A stretch of 32,866 nt of DNA, taken from the NCBI GenBank assembly GCA_947385105.1, contig CANDJR010000005.1:1-32866 (forward strand), given 5' to 3'. A program made the translations under genes and the position numbers. A model generated the notes under the pieces. The model saw only the letters and a program-made list of their open reading frames with translations. It was not told where the DNA came from and did no database searches. The stretch comes from an uncultured Eubacterium sp. (GTDB lineage: Bacteria; Bacillota; Clostridia; Lachnospirales; Lachnospiraceae). This document shows positions 15,882 to 25,357 of the stretch, one piece after another; position 1 is the first letter of the stretch; the number at the start of each line of letters is the position of its first letter.

Positions 15882-16874
15882 TCAGCTTTTGCAGCTGCGC
15901 TGCTTTAACATCGTTAAAAATGCCATACGCTCTTGTTCCTGCGCACATATTTTTTCCAGCTTTTCACTGTCTCTGTTGTTTGCCCAGCTTTTTTTCGAGT
16001 TAAAATAATGGTTTGCAACTTTCCAAAATTTTTCCGGATATGCAATCCTATCGTAAAATTGTTTGTGCTCCCAAGCAGTCATTTTCCGCACTTTTTCATA
16101 AGTGTGAATCAAGTCCAAACCTAATCCGGTATTCCAGTTATGCTTTTCCATAATCTTACGGAAAAAATGAGCAAAATCACCCACATAAGCATCTTTGCAA
16201 AACCGCTCATAATTAATCATAACTGGGCCATGCACTGTAAAAATCAAATTATGTTGGCTGTAATCTCCATGGCAAATACCAAAGCACCTTTCTTTTGGAA
16301 CCTCACCCATAGCCTGCAGCCTGTTTGTCACTTCCTCTGCCTGATGGATATAACAATCATATTCTGCCAAAAAGCGTGTCTCAAATTCATTTTTCTTTTT
16401 GCGGGATTTTATGTAATTGCGTACTTTATGCAGTTCCCTTGTATGGCGGATATATTCCTGCTGTAAAAAGTCTGGTGTCCTGTTCATAGCACACGGTATT
16501 TCTTCTGTAAATCCAGCTGTCACACAATGAAACTGCGCCAGCCTGCGCACAGCACACAAAATATCCTCCCTGTTTCTTGTATCGCATTCCCTGCCTTCCA
16601 GCCAGGTTCTCATATAATATTTTGTATCATCTATATCTGTAAACAATAATTCCCCTTCCTTTGTAGGTACAATCTGTTCACAGACAATTCCCCGCTCATT
16701 CAAATATTTTAAAAATCGATTTAATAACTCTGCTTTTGCTGCAGAGCCTGAGAACTGTTTTAAGATCTTCCGCCCTCCATCCTGGTCCGTACACAAATAG
16801 GCGCCCCTTCCTTTTTGTATATCAGTAAATTCATATGGATACGCTTCTAAGATAATTTCTGTCCGGTTATACAC
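15882..16874 (-). CDS. CotS-family spore coat protein (aminoglycoside-kinase fold)
   Basis: This 330-aa protein starts at the GTG at 16874, which has GGAGGGG seven bases upstream. A TTG-initiated extension would cover that site. The fold is the APH/choline-kinase type. The N-lobe has a Lys (RKILKQF), the linker is YYMRTWLEG, and the catalytic loop HGDYSQHN is at 202-209. The position of the metal-binding Asp is replaced in VMINYERF, so the protein may be a pseudokinase. CotS is an inner-coat component in Bacillus and the family is typical of spore formers. It follows cca by about 95 bases. Confidence 0.85.
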   Translation of the reverse strand: MYNRTEIILEAYPYEFTDIQKGRGAYLCTDQDGGRKILKQFSGSAAKAELLNRFLKYLNERGIVCEQIVPTKEGELLFTDIDDTKYYMRTWLEGRECDTRNREDILCAVRRLAQFHCVTAGFTEEIPCAMNRTPDFLQQEYIRHTRELHKVRNYIKSRKKKNEFETRFLAEYDCYIHQAEEVTNRLQAMGEVPKERCFGICHGDYSQHNLIFTVHGPVMINYERFCKDAYVGDFAHFFRKIMEKHNWNTGLGLDLIHTYEKVRKMTAWEHKQFYDRIAYPEKFWKVANHYFNSKKSWANNRDSEKLEKICAQEQERMAFLTMLKQRSCKS

Positions 16875-16968
16875 AATAGCACCCCTCCATAAGATGAACA
16901 ATCACGACTTAACGTGTCCATTCATTGTATGAAACAGGGCGCTAAAATATGCTCTCTTTTTCTCTATT

Positions 16969-18306
16969 CTATAAAAATTTACGTGCTTGTGTTAATAAAT
17001 ATGCTCTGTCATTTTTCGCCGGTTCTTCCAGCACTTCTGCAAGCAGACGGTTCAAAATCTCGCCTACCTGTTTTCCCTGTACAGCCCCAAGCTGCAACAG
17101 ATCCCTCCCAGTAACTGCTAGCTGCTTTAAATGCAGACAGTGTCCTTGTGCCAGAATTTTCTCATACATGCTTTCATAAGCATCTACATAGGCCAGCTTT
17201 TCTGCTCGCCGAAAAGCGCTTTGTGCCAAAATATCCGCCCGTTTCACAGCAAAGATTGCCGGATACTGATCCAAGCCGATTTTTTGAATCGTCTTTCGTA
17301 TCCGTACCTCCTCTAATGGCGGATTCTCGTCATGCCACCGTACCAGTGCGCAGACACGCTGGATTGTATTGCCGTCCATTTTTAAGCGCTGCATAATTTT
17401 ACGCGCAATTTCTTCACCTTTTTTTGGATGACCGTAAAAATGGTCAATACCGTCTGAATCTGTCGTCTTGCAGCTTGGCTTGGCAATATCGTGCAGCAGC
17501 ATCGTAAGACGAAGTATTTTATCTTGCGGTGTATGTTCCATACTGTGAATCACATGCTCCCCGACACTATAACAATGATGCATATGGTTTTGCTCTGTCT
17601 GCATCATCTCATCAAACTCAGGAAAAACAACCTTCGTAATGCCAAGTGCATACACATCCCGCATCCGTTCTGGATGCGGCGAAACCAAAAGCTTCACTAA
17701 CTCTGTGCGAACCCTCTCTGCGCTAATTCGATCCAAGTTTGGTGCCAATTGCAAGATTGCCGCTTCTGTTTGTGGTGCGACAGTAAAATTAAGCTGCGCT
17801 GCAAAGCGTACTGCCCGAAGCATTCGAAGCGCGTCCTCTTGAAAACGGCTGGCAGGATTGCCTACACACCGGATCAGTCCGTTGTGCAGATCTTCCATAC
17901 CGCCGAATGCATCAATCAGCCCTTTTGTCTCATTATATGCCATTGCATTAATCGTAAAGTCGCGGCGTTTCAAATCTTCCAATACATCCGGTGTAAATAT
18001 GACTTCCTTTGGATGCCTGTGATCTGTATATTCCCCGTCAATACGATACGTAGTAACCTCAAAGCCTTCTTTTCCCAGCATAACCGTCACCGTGCCATGC
18101 TGCAGCCCCGTATCCACAGTACGTGTAAACAGCTCTTTTACTTGCAAAGGCTTTGCTGATGTCGTAATATCCCAATCCTCCGGCTGCCTGCCCATGAGGC
18201 TGTCCCGGATGCAGCCGCCGACTGCATATGCCTCATAGCCATGTAAAGACAAGTTATCTAAAATAAATTTTACTTTTTCCGGGATTTTTATTTGAATAGC
18301 TGCCAT
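16969..18306 (-). CDS. cca: CCA tRNA nucleotidyltransferase with HD domain
   Basis: This 445-aa enzyme adds or repairs the 3' CCA end of tRNAs. The polymerase-beta-type head has the GG motif at 30-31, the catalytic DWD at 44-46, RRDFTINAMAY at 114-124 and EDALRMLRAVRFA at 157-169. A C-terminal HD domain (LLHDIAKPS, His272-Asp273) suggests additional phosphatase or phosphodiesterase-type activity. A pure poly(A) polymerase is less likely because the organism type needs CCA repair. It follows proS by about 40 bases and may be co-transcribed with it. Confidence 0.95.
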   Translation of the reverse strand: MAAIQIKIPEKVKFILDNLSLHGYEAYAVGGCIRDSLMGRQPEDWDITTSAKPLQVKELFTRTVDTGLQHGTVTVMLGKEGFEVTTYRIDGEYTDHRHPKEVIFTPDVLEDLKRRDFTINAMAYNETKGLIDAFGGMEDLHNGLIRCVGNPASRFQEDALRMLRAVRFAAQLNFTVAPQTEAAILQLAPNLDRISAERVRTELVKLLVSPHPERMRDVYALGITKVVFPEFDEMMQTEQNHMHHCYSVGEHVIHSMEHTPQDKILRLTMLLHDIAKPSCKTTDSDGIDHFYGHPKKGEEIARKIMQRLKMDGNTIQRVCALVRWHDENPPLEEVRIRKTIQKIGLDQYPAIFAVKRADILAQSAFRRAEKLAYVDAYESMYEKILAQGHCLHLKQLAVTGRDLLQLGAVQGKQVGEILNRLLAEVLEEPAKNDRAYLLTQARKFL

Positions 18307-18346
18307 TTGATATCCCTATTCCTGCATTGATATGATACCTTGCGGC

Positions 18347-19783
18347 TTAATAAGCTTTGCCCCAAAATACAAGTTTTTTCGCCGGCTTGCCACAGCAGAC
18401 GCACACATCTGAAATCTGTTCCTGCTGAAACGGCATACAGCGTGAGGTCGCTGTAGTTTCTTCTTTGATCTTCTCCTCACATGCCTGTTCTTCGCACCAC
18501 ATCCCACGGACAAACCCTGGTTTTTGTGCAATTGCCTCCTGAAACTCTTCGTAGTTATGCGCATCACTAATATGGGAATCCCGATGATCTTTTGCACGCT
18601 GATACATATCTGACTGAATGGTATCTAACAGCTCCTGTAAGCGCTGCTGCAATTCGTCAAATGATATTTGGTATTTTTCCCGCGTATCGCGGCGTACAAC
18701 GACGCATTGGCCCTTTTCGATATCTTTTGGCCCGATTTCCACACGTACTGGAATGCCGCGCATTTCCTGCTCTGCAAATTTCCAGCCTGGGCTTTTTTCA
18801 CTGTCGTCTACTTTCACGCGCAGCGTACCTTTGAGAGCTTCATACAATTCATTTGCTTTTTCCAGGACACCTTCCTTTTGCTGCTGGATCGGTACGATCA
18901 TCACCTGGACTGGCGCTATCTGAGGCGGCAGCACTAAACCGGAATTATCTCCATGCACCATAATAATTGCGCCAATTAACCGCGTGCTCAGTCCCCATGA
19001 CGTCTGATGTACATACTGCAGCTGGTTATTTTTGTCTGTAAATTGTATGCCAAACGCTTTTGCAAACCCGTCGCCAAAGTTATGGCTTGTCCCGGACTGC
19101 AGCGCTTTCCCATCATGCATGAGTGCTTCTATCGTATAAGTTGCCTTTGCGCCTGCAAATTTTTCCTTCTCTGTTTTCTGCCCGCGGATTACAGGTATGG
19201 CCAGCACTTCTTCACAAAAATCCGCATACACATTTAACATCTGTTCCGTACGTTCCTGCGCTTCTTGTTCTGTAGCATGTGCTGTATGTCCTTCCTGCCA
19301 TAAAAATTCACGGGAACGCAAAAAAGGACGCGTCTCTTTTTCCCATCTGACAACAGAGCACCACTGGTTATACACCTTTGGCAAGTCACGGTATGACTGA
19401 ATATCATTTTTATAAAAATCGCAAAACAGCGTTTCTGAAGTCGGCCTAACGCAAAGCCTCTCCTGTAGTTGATTCAGTCCCCCATGCGTCACCCATGCCA
19501 CTTCAGGAGCAAATCCTTCTACATGTTCTTTTTCCTTATTTAAAAGGCCCTCTGATATGAACATTGGCATATATACATTCTGAACGCCTGTTTCTTTAAA
19601 GCGCCGATCCAATTCCTGCTGTATATTTTCCCAAATTGCATAACCTGCAGGCTTAAAGATCATGCACCCTTTAATCGAAGAATAATCCATTAACTCAGCT
19701 TTTTTTACAACATCTGTATACCATTGCGCGAAATCATCTTCCATGCTAGTGATTGACTCTACGAGCTTTTTGTCCTTTGCCAT
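18347..19783 (-). CDS. proS: Prolyl-tRNA synthetase, short archaeal/eukaryote type
   Basis: This 478-aa class II synthetase charges proline onto its tRNA. It lacks the large editing insertion of the usual bacterial ProS. Class II motifs include RPTSE (113-117), the motif-2 region [15 protein letters not shown] (146-160) and WQEGHTAH (162-169). The C-terminal domain has a Cys set ([19 protein letters not shown]) and ends in a Tyr, as in the archaeal-type enzymes. The ATG at 19783 has AAAGGAG just upstream. The upstream gap is only 68 bases, too short for a T-box leader. Confidence 0.95.
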   Translation of the reverse strand: MAKDKKLVESITSMEDDFAQWYTDVVKKAELMDYSSIKGCMIFKPAGYAIWENIQQELDRRFKETGVQNVYMPMFISEGLLNKEKEHVEGFAPEVAWVTHGGLNQLQERLCVRPTSETLFCDFYKNDIQSYRDLPKVYNQWCSVVRWEKETRPFLRSREFLWQEGHTAHATEQEAQERTEQMLNVYADFCEEVLAIPVIRGQKTEKEKFAGAKATYTIEALMHDGKALQSGTSHNFGDGFAKAFGIQFTDKNNQLQYVHQTSWGLSTRLIGAIIMVHGDNSGLVLPPQIAPVQVMIVPIQQQKEGVLEKANELYEALKGTLRVKVDDSEKSPGWKFAEQEMRGIPVRVEIGPKDIEKGQCVVVRRDTREKYQISFDELQQRLQELLDTIQSDMYQRAKDHRDSHISDAHNYEEFQEAIAQKPGFVRGMWCEEQACEEKIKEETTATSRCMPFQQEQISDVCVCCGKPAKKLVFWGKAY

Positions 19784-19851
19784 TGTTTTCTCCTTTTATG
19801 CTTAAATTCCTTTATTTATTGGATTTATTCTAGCGTCATATATTCAGAATG

Positions 19852-20952
19852 TCAAGCACAATACGTAGGAAGGATCGCTAAATATAACTCATAAATTAGA
19901 AATGCCGAAGCAGGCCCTAAAATAACTCCGGATACGCCATACACATGAATCCCGATATAAATCGTCATTAAAACTGCAATCGGCGGAAAACCCAGCTTGT
20001 CACCAATTAGACGCGGTTCTAACAACTGACGGACAAAGCTGCACACAACATATAAAATTCCATAGACTGCTGCTAAAATATAGTTTCCATTTACAATATC
20101 GATAATCATCCATGGCACAAAGATCGTCCCTGTACCAATAAACGGCAGCGCATCGCAAAGTCCAATCCCCACACCAGCTAATAGTGCATAAGGATTCCCT
20201 GTAAAAAATAGTCCAACAACACAAATCAAACTGATAATCACTAAAATTATAATCTGAGCTTTTAAATACATGCCTCCTGCCTGCTTTGTATGCTGTTTCA
20301 TCTGAATTACCAGCCTGCCTGCCGCCGACTGACGGATACAGCCTGTAATTTTGGGATAATCCGTCAGCATCAGCATTGCAGCAATCAGCGACACGAGAAC
20401 GATACTCATAATCGAAAATATTGTTTTCGCATAAGAAACTGAGTTTTTCAGCAAATATGGCAAGGTACTGTCCGAAAATCCGCTTTTAACTTTTTGTTCT
20501 ATTTCTGCAAATAGCATATCTGCTTCTTCCATCTGCATCCCAAAGCTTCTTGTCAGCTTGTCACAGCAGTCATACCAAACACCGCGTACATTCCCTCCAA
20601 TCGTATCTGCATGCTGCACTAAGGCTGCAAGCTGCGTACATACAGCGCGCCCTATAAAAAAGCAGGCGGTTCCTGCTGCTGCCAGCAGGACAGCTACCAT
20701 TACCATAGAAATAAAACTGCGTCCTCTGCCTGTTTTTTTGACTACCCGTTCGACCATCGGGTTTAATATCATGGCAAGCAGTCCGCCGACAAGAAAAGGA
20801 ATTACAACTGGCAGGACATACTTCATCGCGAAATATACCGCCAATGTAATTCCTGTAAATAAAATCACTTTTTTCACATTATCTTTTTCATACCATCTCA
20901 TGAAAAAAGTATGTGTGAAATCCATCAATTTATGTAGCAAAGCATTTGTCAC
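19852..20952 (-). CDS. ytvI: AI-2E-family permease, YtvI-like sporulation membrane protein
   Basis: This 366-aa protein has seven to eight hydrophobic segments. The family's hallmark GVGIGLCDALPFIGTGT precedes a PW segment, and EPRLIGDKLGFPPI comes near the end. The AI-2E superfamily is named for autoinducer export but includes ion and unknown transporters. The YtvI branch is linked to sporulation. The substrate is not deducible. The start is uncertain. The GTG at 20952 overlaps the stop of the RluA gene (GTGA) with no good ribosome site, which suggests coupled re-initiation. An ATG nine codons in is an alternative. Confidence 0.8.
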   Translation of the reverse strand: MTNALLHKLMDFTHTFFMRWYEKDNVKKVILFTGITLAVYFAMKYVLPVVIPFLVGGLLAMILNPMVERVVKKTGRGRSFISMVMVAVLLAAAGTACFFIGRAVCTQLAALVQHADTIGGNVRGVWYDCCDKLTRSFGMQMEEADMLFAEIEQKVKSGFSDSTLPYLLKNSVSYAKTIFSIMSIVLVSLIAAMLMLTDYPKITGCIRQSAAGRLVIQMKQHTKQAGGMYLKAQIIILVIISLICVVGLFFTGNPYALLAGVGIGLCDALPFIGTGTIFVPWMIIDIVNGNYILAAVYGILYVVCSFVRQLLEPRLIGDKLGFPPIAVLMTIYIGIHVYGVSGVILGPASAFLIYELYLAILPTYCA

Positions 20953-21995
20953 TTTTTAGATAAAATGTCAAAGTTTTGCATTGTCTGGAATTGCTGAAAT
21001 AACGCAGCTGTTGGCTTTATATGAAATGTTAATTTATTTTTCTTGATAGGATGTACAAATGCAAGCTCATAGGCGCATAATGCAAGTCCTCCTTGTTCCT
21101 GCATCCCTTTGCATGCTGGATGATATTTAAAGTCGCCTGCAAGCGGTGCACCCATATGTGCCATCTGTACACGTATTTGATGAAACCGCCCTGTTATAAG
21201 TTTTATCTCTACAAGACTGTACACGCTCTTATCATCTGCAGGATTTCCCAGAAAACCTCTTGAAGCTTTCTTTTCATACGTACTCGTTTCTGTACGCAAT
21301 CCTATGCTTTCTTCTTTACTTATATCTGTGTACAATCCTTTACCTTCATCCGCACTGGTATCTATACACAATCCTATGCTTTCTTCCTTACCCGTTTCTG
21401 TACACAATCCTATGCTTTCTTCCTTACCCGTTTCTGTACACAATTTTCTACCTTTATACGTTCTTGTATCTATACTTAATTCTGCATTTTGATGCGTCTT
21501 GGTATCTTCACGAAATCTTTCACTTTCATCCTTACCCAGATCTTCACACAAACCCATGCCATAATCCGTACAAATCCGTGTTTCTAAAACCCGGTACTTC
21601 AGCTGTGCGCGCTTTGCCTGCGGATCATGTGCATCTGTCACATATGCCATCTGCCTGCGGGAATCCTTTTTCACAAAATGTTCCAGTATCCCCTCCTGCT
21701 TTGGCATCGTGCCCTGCGCCACTGCCAGATACTTTTTGGTAAATGCCCCTTTCGCAAGCTGCCTGCTCAATGCAGCGGCTGCTTTGGCATGCTTGGCAAA
21801 TACAAGTATTCCCTCTACCGGCTGATCCAGTCGGTGAATTAGCCCAATATAGGCCTCCTCCTTTTTCCTGCTGCGGTAATTGCAAAGCAGGCTTACCATA
21901 TCCTGCTGTGCGATCTGCCTTGTTTGCGAAGCAATTCCAGCAGGTTTGACACAGACAATGAGATCCGCATCTTCATATAATATTTTAATATCCAT
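20949..21995 (-). CDS. RluA-family rRNA/tRNA pseudouridine synthase with internal repeat insertion
   Basis: The 348-aa protein starts at the ATG at 21995. The reading frame stays open to 22055, but the extension has no start-site support. It has the RluA catalytic motif HRLDQPVEG (54-62 from this start) with the Asp that attacks uridine. The C-terminal core strands SLVEIKLITGRFHQIRVQMAH and GDFKY are also present. Between QLKYRVLE and YSLVEIK most family members have a turn of a few residues. Here about 115 residues are inserted, mostly degenerate 12-residue repeats of IGLCTETGKEES type. All catalytic parts seem intact on either side. The target uridine is unknown. It follows the response regulator by 34 bases and overlaps the next gene. 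Confidence 0.85.
   Translation of the reverse strand: MDIKILYEDADLIVCVKPAGIASQTRQIAQQDMVSLLCNYRSRKKEEAYIGLIHRLDQPVEGILVFAKHAKAAAALSRQLAKGAFTKKYLAVAQGTMPKQEGILEHFVKKDSRRQMAYVTDAHDPQAKRAQLKYRVLETRICTDYGMGLCEDLGKDESERFREDTKTHQNAELSIDTRTYKGRKLCTETGKEESIGLCTETGKEESIGLCIDTSADEGKGLYTDISKEESIGLRTETSTYEKKASRGFLGNPADDKSVYSLVEIKLITGRFHQIRVQMAHMGAPLAGDFKYHPACKGMQEQGGLALCAYELAFVHPIKKNKLTFHIKPTAALFQQFQTMQNFDILSKK
21267..21554 (-). repeat. 36-bp in-frame tandem repeat array inside the RluA gene
   Basis: About eight 36-bp units encode 12-residue repeats with the consensus (I/K)GLCT(E/D)T(G/S)KEES. Two adjacent copies around 21367-21438 are identical at the DNA level, which points to recent duplication. The outer units have diverged. 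The array lies in a loop between two core strands of the pseudouridine synthase fold. Confidence 0.92.
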
Positions 21996-22029
21996 AGCTT
22001 TTTGGCTTATCCTTTTGCTGACGGAATGT

Positions 22030-22719
22030 CTACACCTTAAACCGGTATCCAACACCCCAGATTGTCTCGATATACTGTGGTTTGGCTGTATTAATCTCTA
22101 TTTTTTCCCGAATCTTTTTAATATGCACCGTAACTGTTGCAATATCACCGACAGATTCCATATCCCAGATTTCTTTAAACAACTCTTCTTTTGTAAAAAC
22201 CCGATTTGGATTTTGCGCTAAAAATACAAGCAGGTCAAACTCCTTTGTTGTAAATTGCTTTTCTTCTTCATTGATCCATACACGCCTTGCCGTCTTATCA
22301 ATCCGTATTCCGCGTATTTCCACAATATCGTTTTGCGGCATGCCGCTGCCAATCAGCCGTTCATATCTGGCCAGATGCGCTTTCACCCGCGCAACAAGCT
22401 CACTTGGCGAAAATGGCTTTGTCACATAATCATCTGCACCAAGGCCAAGCCCTCTAATTTTATCAATATCATCCTTTTTGGCTGATACCATAAGAATCGG
22501 CAGATTTTTCTGCTCACGTATCCTTTTACAGACCTCGAAACCATCCATCCCCGGCAGCATCAAATCTAAAATCACCATATTATAATCCGACTCTAACAGC
22601 TTTTTTAGCCCCTTCTCTCCATTTGTTTCAATCGAAACTTCAAAACCGCTAAGCTCCAGGTAATCTTTTTCCAACTCTGCAATTGACATTTCATCTTCAA
22701 TGATTAATATTTTATTCAT
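22030..22719 (-). CDS. OmpR/PhoB-family response regulator
   Basis: This 229-aa protein has a receiver domain with the acidic pocket E8/D9, phospho-acceptor Asp52 (VILDLMLPGMDG), Ser79 and Lys101. A winged-helix DNA-binding domain follows (about 130-229; FTTKEFDLLVFLAQNP, TVTVHIKKIREKI, YIETIWGVGYRF). It is activated by the kinase encoded just upstream, whose 3' end it overlaps by 8 bases. Direct repeats spaced 11 bp ahead of the kinase promoter are a plausible binding site. The signal and regulon are unknown. Confidence 0.95.
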   Translation of the reverse strand: MNKILIIEDEMSIAELEKDYLELSGFEVSIETNGEKGLKKLLESDYNMVILDLMLPGMDGFEVCKRIREQKNLPILMVSAKKDDIDKIRGLGLGADDYVTKPFSPSELVARVKAHLARYERLIGSGMPQNDIVEIRGIRIDKTARRVWINEEEKQFTTKEFDLLVFLAQNPNRVFTKEELFKEIWDMESVGDIATVTVHIKKIREKIEINTAKPQYIETIWGVGYRFKV

Positions 22720-23845
22720 TTGGAACCTCCTGATATTTTCGTATTACAAAATACATCACCGTGCCTGTAAACTCTTTACTGGTTGCCCATATTTTCCCGC
22801 CATGATCTTCAATAATTTTCTTTACGATCGAAAGCCCAATACCGCTCCCTCCGGTTTCCGAATTTCTCGAAGCATCGGTCCGGTAAAAACGGTCAAAAAT
22901 ATACGCCAAATCCTTTTGTGCAATTCCCTTACCATTATCTTCAATTTCTACCTGAATAAAATCACCCACATCTTTGATGCGAATATTAATCTGCCCATAT
23001 TCTTTATCCATATATTTTACAGAATTGCCAATAATATTATCAATCGCCCGTTTCAGCTGTTCCGGATCTGCAATAATGACAACATCATCTGCCGCATAAT
23101 TATAATATGACAAGCGGATATGTTCTGCCTCTAGTCCCAATCCGATTTCTTCTATACAGTCATTAAAATAATCCGCTGCGTTAATCCGGTTAAAATTATA
23201 AGGAATCCGATTCGCATCAATTTTCGAATACAACGTCAGCTCATTTATCAGGCGATCCATATCATTCGCTTTGCTGTATATCGTACGGATATATTTATCA
23301 ACCTTTTCCGGCGTATCCGCCACACCGTCCATAATCCCTTCGACATACCCTTTAATCGCTGTAATCGGCGTCTTTAGATCATGAGAAATATTACTGATCA
23401 GCACACGGTTTTCTTTTTCAGATTCCAGCTTTTCCTCGGCCGTATCTTTGAGCCTTTGACGCATTTCTTCAAAATTCTGACAGAGCCTGCCAATCTCATC
23501 GTTTGTCTCCACTTCAACCGTAAAATCCAGGTTTCCTTCTTTAATATTTTGTGCTGCTTCTTCTAATTTACGTATAGGTGTAACAATGCCCCGATAAATC
23601 CATATTGTGATTGTCAGTCCGGTTATAATTAAAATCATGACAACGCAAAACGCCATATCCTCAAGCAGTACCTGTAACTGTGAAAAATTCATAGGAGTAG
23701 CCAGTGACCCGATATCCAATTCATTTTGGCCGGTTCCTACATTCAGCTGCAGCAGACGAATTACAAAAAACGTAATTGCCGCCAAAAAAATCGGCACAAA
23801 TACAATGAGCAAAAAAGAAATAATCAATCTTGTCTTTAACTTCAT
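22712..23845 (-). CDS. Sensor histidine kinase with HAMP domain
   Basis: The 377-aa protein starts at the ATG at 23845, seven bases after GGAG. The open frame to 24007 crosses a terminator hairpin and is rejected. It has two membrane helices (about 7-32 and 64-84) with only about 30 residues outside the cell. A HAMP domain follows (84-137), then the phospho-acceptor His155 in ISHDLKTP, the N box (DNIIGNS, 269-275) and the glycine boxes IEDNGKG and GGSGIGLS. So small a sensor loop suggests it senses the membrane or works with a partner. The kinase gene precedes its regulator, the reverse of the common order. Confidence 0.95.
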   Translation of the reverse strand: MKLKTRLIISFLLIVFVPIFLAAITFFVIRLLQLNVGTGQNELDIGSLATPMNFSQLQVLLEDMAFCVVMILIITGLTITIWIYRGIVTPIRKLEEAAQNIKEGNLDFTVEVETNDEIGRLCQNFEEMRQRLKDTAEEKLESEKENRVLISNISHDLKTPITAIKGYVEGIMDGVADTPEKVDKYIRTIYSKANDMDRLINELTLYSKIDANRIPYNFNRINAADYFNDCIEEIGLGLEAEHIRLSYYNYAADDVVIIADPEQLKRAIDNIIGNSVKYMDKEYGQINIRIKDVGDFIQVEIEDNGKGIAQKDLAYIFDRFYRTDASRNSETGGSGIGLSIVKKIIEDHGGKIWATSKEFTGTVMYFVIRKYQEVPNE

Positions 23846-23951
23846 AATCATACTCCAATCCAGTAAGCAAGAAGGGAATCTTTTTTCCACCGCCTGCGTG
23901 CACACTATGCGCCGCTGTTTGCAGCATATTTGTCTACTTGAGGCTGCACAT

Positions 23952-23990
23952 AAAAACAGCCGCGCGGCATTCCACATACCGCAGCGGCTG
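23952..23990 (-). terminator. GC-rich hairpin with T-run between metK and the kinase
   Basis: CAGCCGC and GCGGCTG arms with further G-C pairs form a strong stem, followed by TTTTT on the minus strand. It could end metK transcription, about 150 bases past the metK stop. It also lies downstream of the kinase promoter (24025-24030), so it may act as an attenuator in the kinase leader. Confidence 0.8.
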
Positions 23991-24024
23991 GACTTATACG
24001 CAAGCATGCTTTTCGCTTATGCAT

Positions 24025-24030
24025 ATTATA
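24025..24030 (-). promoter_or_regulatory. Extended -10 promoter of the kinase/regulator operon
   Basis: The minus-strand sequence TGATATAAT is a perfect extended -10 element. No good -35 lies at 16-18 bp, which fits an activator-dependent promoter. Direct repeats for a possible activator lie 45-65 bp upstream. Confidence 0.6.
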
Positions 24031-24072
24031 TCATGTAACCAGTATTTTCATATAAAATCTTACAAAAATGTT

Positions 24073-24091
24073 TCTAAATTTTCTCTAAATT
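24073..24091. promoter_or_regulatory. Direct repeats spaced 11 bp, candidate response-regulator site
   Basis: TCTAAATT occurs at 24073-24080 and again at 24084-24091, exactly one helical turn apart. OmpR/PhoB-type regulators bind such tandem repeats head to tail. The repeats sit upstream of the kinase promoter. Binding by the neighbouring regulator is an inference. Confidence 0.5.
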
Positions 24092-24140
24092 CTTAACATT
24101 ACAAAACGTCTAATGGCAAACAGCCTTTTTATAGACTCTT

Positions 24141-25328
24141 TTACAGATAGCCTTTGAGCATTTCTACTTTATCCAGTGCCTCCCAAGGCAGCTTTACATC
24201 TGTCCGCCCAAAATGTCCGTAAGCAGCTGTTGGACGATAAATCGGCCTGCGCAAATCAAGCATCTTTATAATGCCTGCTGGACGCAGATCAAAGTTTTTG
24301 CGTATGATCTCTACTAACTTTTCATCCGCCATTTTCCCAGTACCAAATGTATCTATCATAACAGATGTCGGCTGCGCTACGCCAATCGCATATGAAAGCT
24401 GGATTTCACATTTATCTGCCAATCCGGCAGCTACTATATTTTTTGCAACATAACGTGCTGCATAGGCTGCAGAACGGTCTACTTTCGTACAGTCTTTTCC
24501 GGAAAAAGCGCCGCCGCCATGACGCGCATAACCGCCATATGTATCAACAATAATCTTACGTCCTGTAAGCCCGGCATCTCCATGAGGCCCGCCAATTACA
24601 AACCTGCCTGTTGGATTAATGAAATATTTCGTGTCTGCATCGATTAGTTCTTTTGGCAGTATCGGATCAAAGACATACTTCATAATGTCTGCATGAATCT
24701 GCTCCTGTGTTACCTCTGCGTCATGCTGCGTAGACAGTACAACTGCTTCTAGTCTTTTTGGCTTTCCTAATTCATCATACTCTACCGATACCTGCGTCTT
24801 CCCGTCTGGACGAAGATAAGTAAGCGTCCCATCTTTTCTCACATTTGTTAACTGCAGTGCCAGCTTATGCGCCAGAGAAATCGGATATGGCATATATTCT
24901 TCTGTTTCATTTGTTGCATAACCAAACATCATACCCTGATCGCCTGCACCAATGGCATCCAGTTCTTCTTCTGTCATTTTATTTTCTCTTGCTTCTAACG
25001 CCTTGTCCACGCCCATAGCAATATCTGCTGACTGCTGATCAAGCGCAACAAATACGGCGCATGTATTTCCATCAAATCCAGTCTTGCCGTCATCATAGCC
25101 AATTTCATTTACTGTTTTACGTACAATTGCCGGAATATCTAACTGTGCTTTTGTCGTAATCTCCCCTGTTACCAACACGAACCCTGTACAGCTTGCCGTT
25201 TCACATGCGACACGGCTCATCGGATCTTGCTCCATGCATGCATCCAAAATAGCATCCGACACAGCATCGCACACCTTGTCTGGATGTCCTTCAGTTACTG
25301 ATTCTGAGGTAAATAATAACTTTTCCAT
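24141..25328 (-). CDS. metK: S-adenosylmethionine synthetase
   Basis: This 395-aa enzyme makes S-adenosylmethionine from methionine and ATP. The start is the ATG at 25328 with AAAGGA upstream. The open frame runs on to 25514, but that part is the leader. Key motifs are TEGHPDK (12-18, with His15), [25 protein letters not shown] and GGGAFSGKD, all intact. A SAM-I riboswitch plus terminator in the 5' leader provides feedback control by the product. It is transcribed alone. Confidence 0.98.
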   Translation of the reverse strand: MEKLLFTSESVTEGHPDKVCDAVSDAILDACMEQDPMSRVACETASCTGFVLVTGEITTKAQLDIPAIVRKTVNEIGYDDGKTGFDGNTCAVFVALDQQSADIAMGVDKALEARENKMTEEELDAIGAGDQGMMFGYATNETEEYMPYPISLAHKLALQLTNVRKDGTLTYLRPDGKTQVSVEYDELGKPKRLEAVVLSTQHDAEVTQEQIHADIMKYVFDPILPKELIDADTKYFINPTGRFVIGGPHGDAGLTGRKIIVDTYGGYARHGGGAFSGKDCTKVDRSAAYAARYVAKNIVAAGLADKCEIQLSYAIGVAQPTSVMIDTFGTGKMADEKLVEIIRKNFDLRPAGIIKMLDLRRPIYRPTAAYGHFGRTDVKLPWEALDKVEMLKGYL

Positions 25329-25357
25329 ACTTTGTCCTTTCGTTGATTGATTTATTT

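Noticed and set aside
19784-19851. T-box leader for proS
   Set aside because: The gap is only 68 bp, too short for a T-box, and no T-box sequence was seen.
23846-24007. 54-residue extension of the histidine kinase
   Set aside because: It crosses the GC-rich terminator hairpin and lies ahead of a good GGAG site and a normal first membrane helix.
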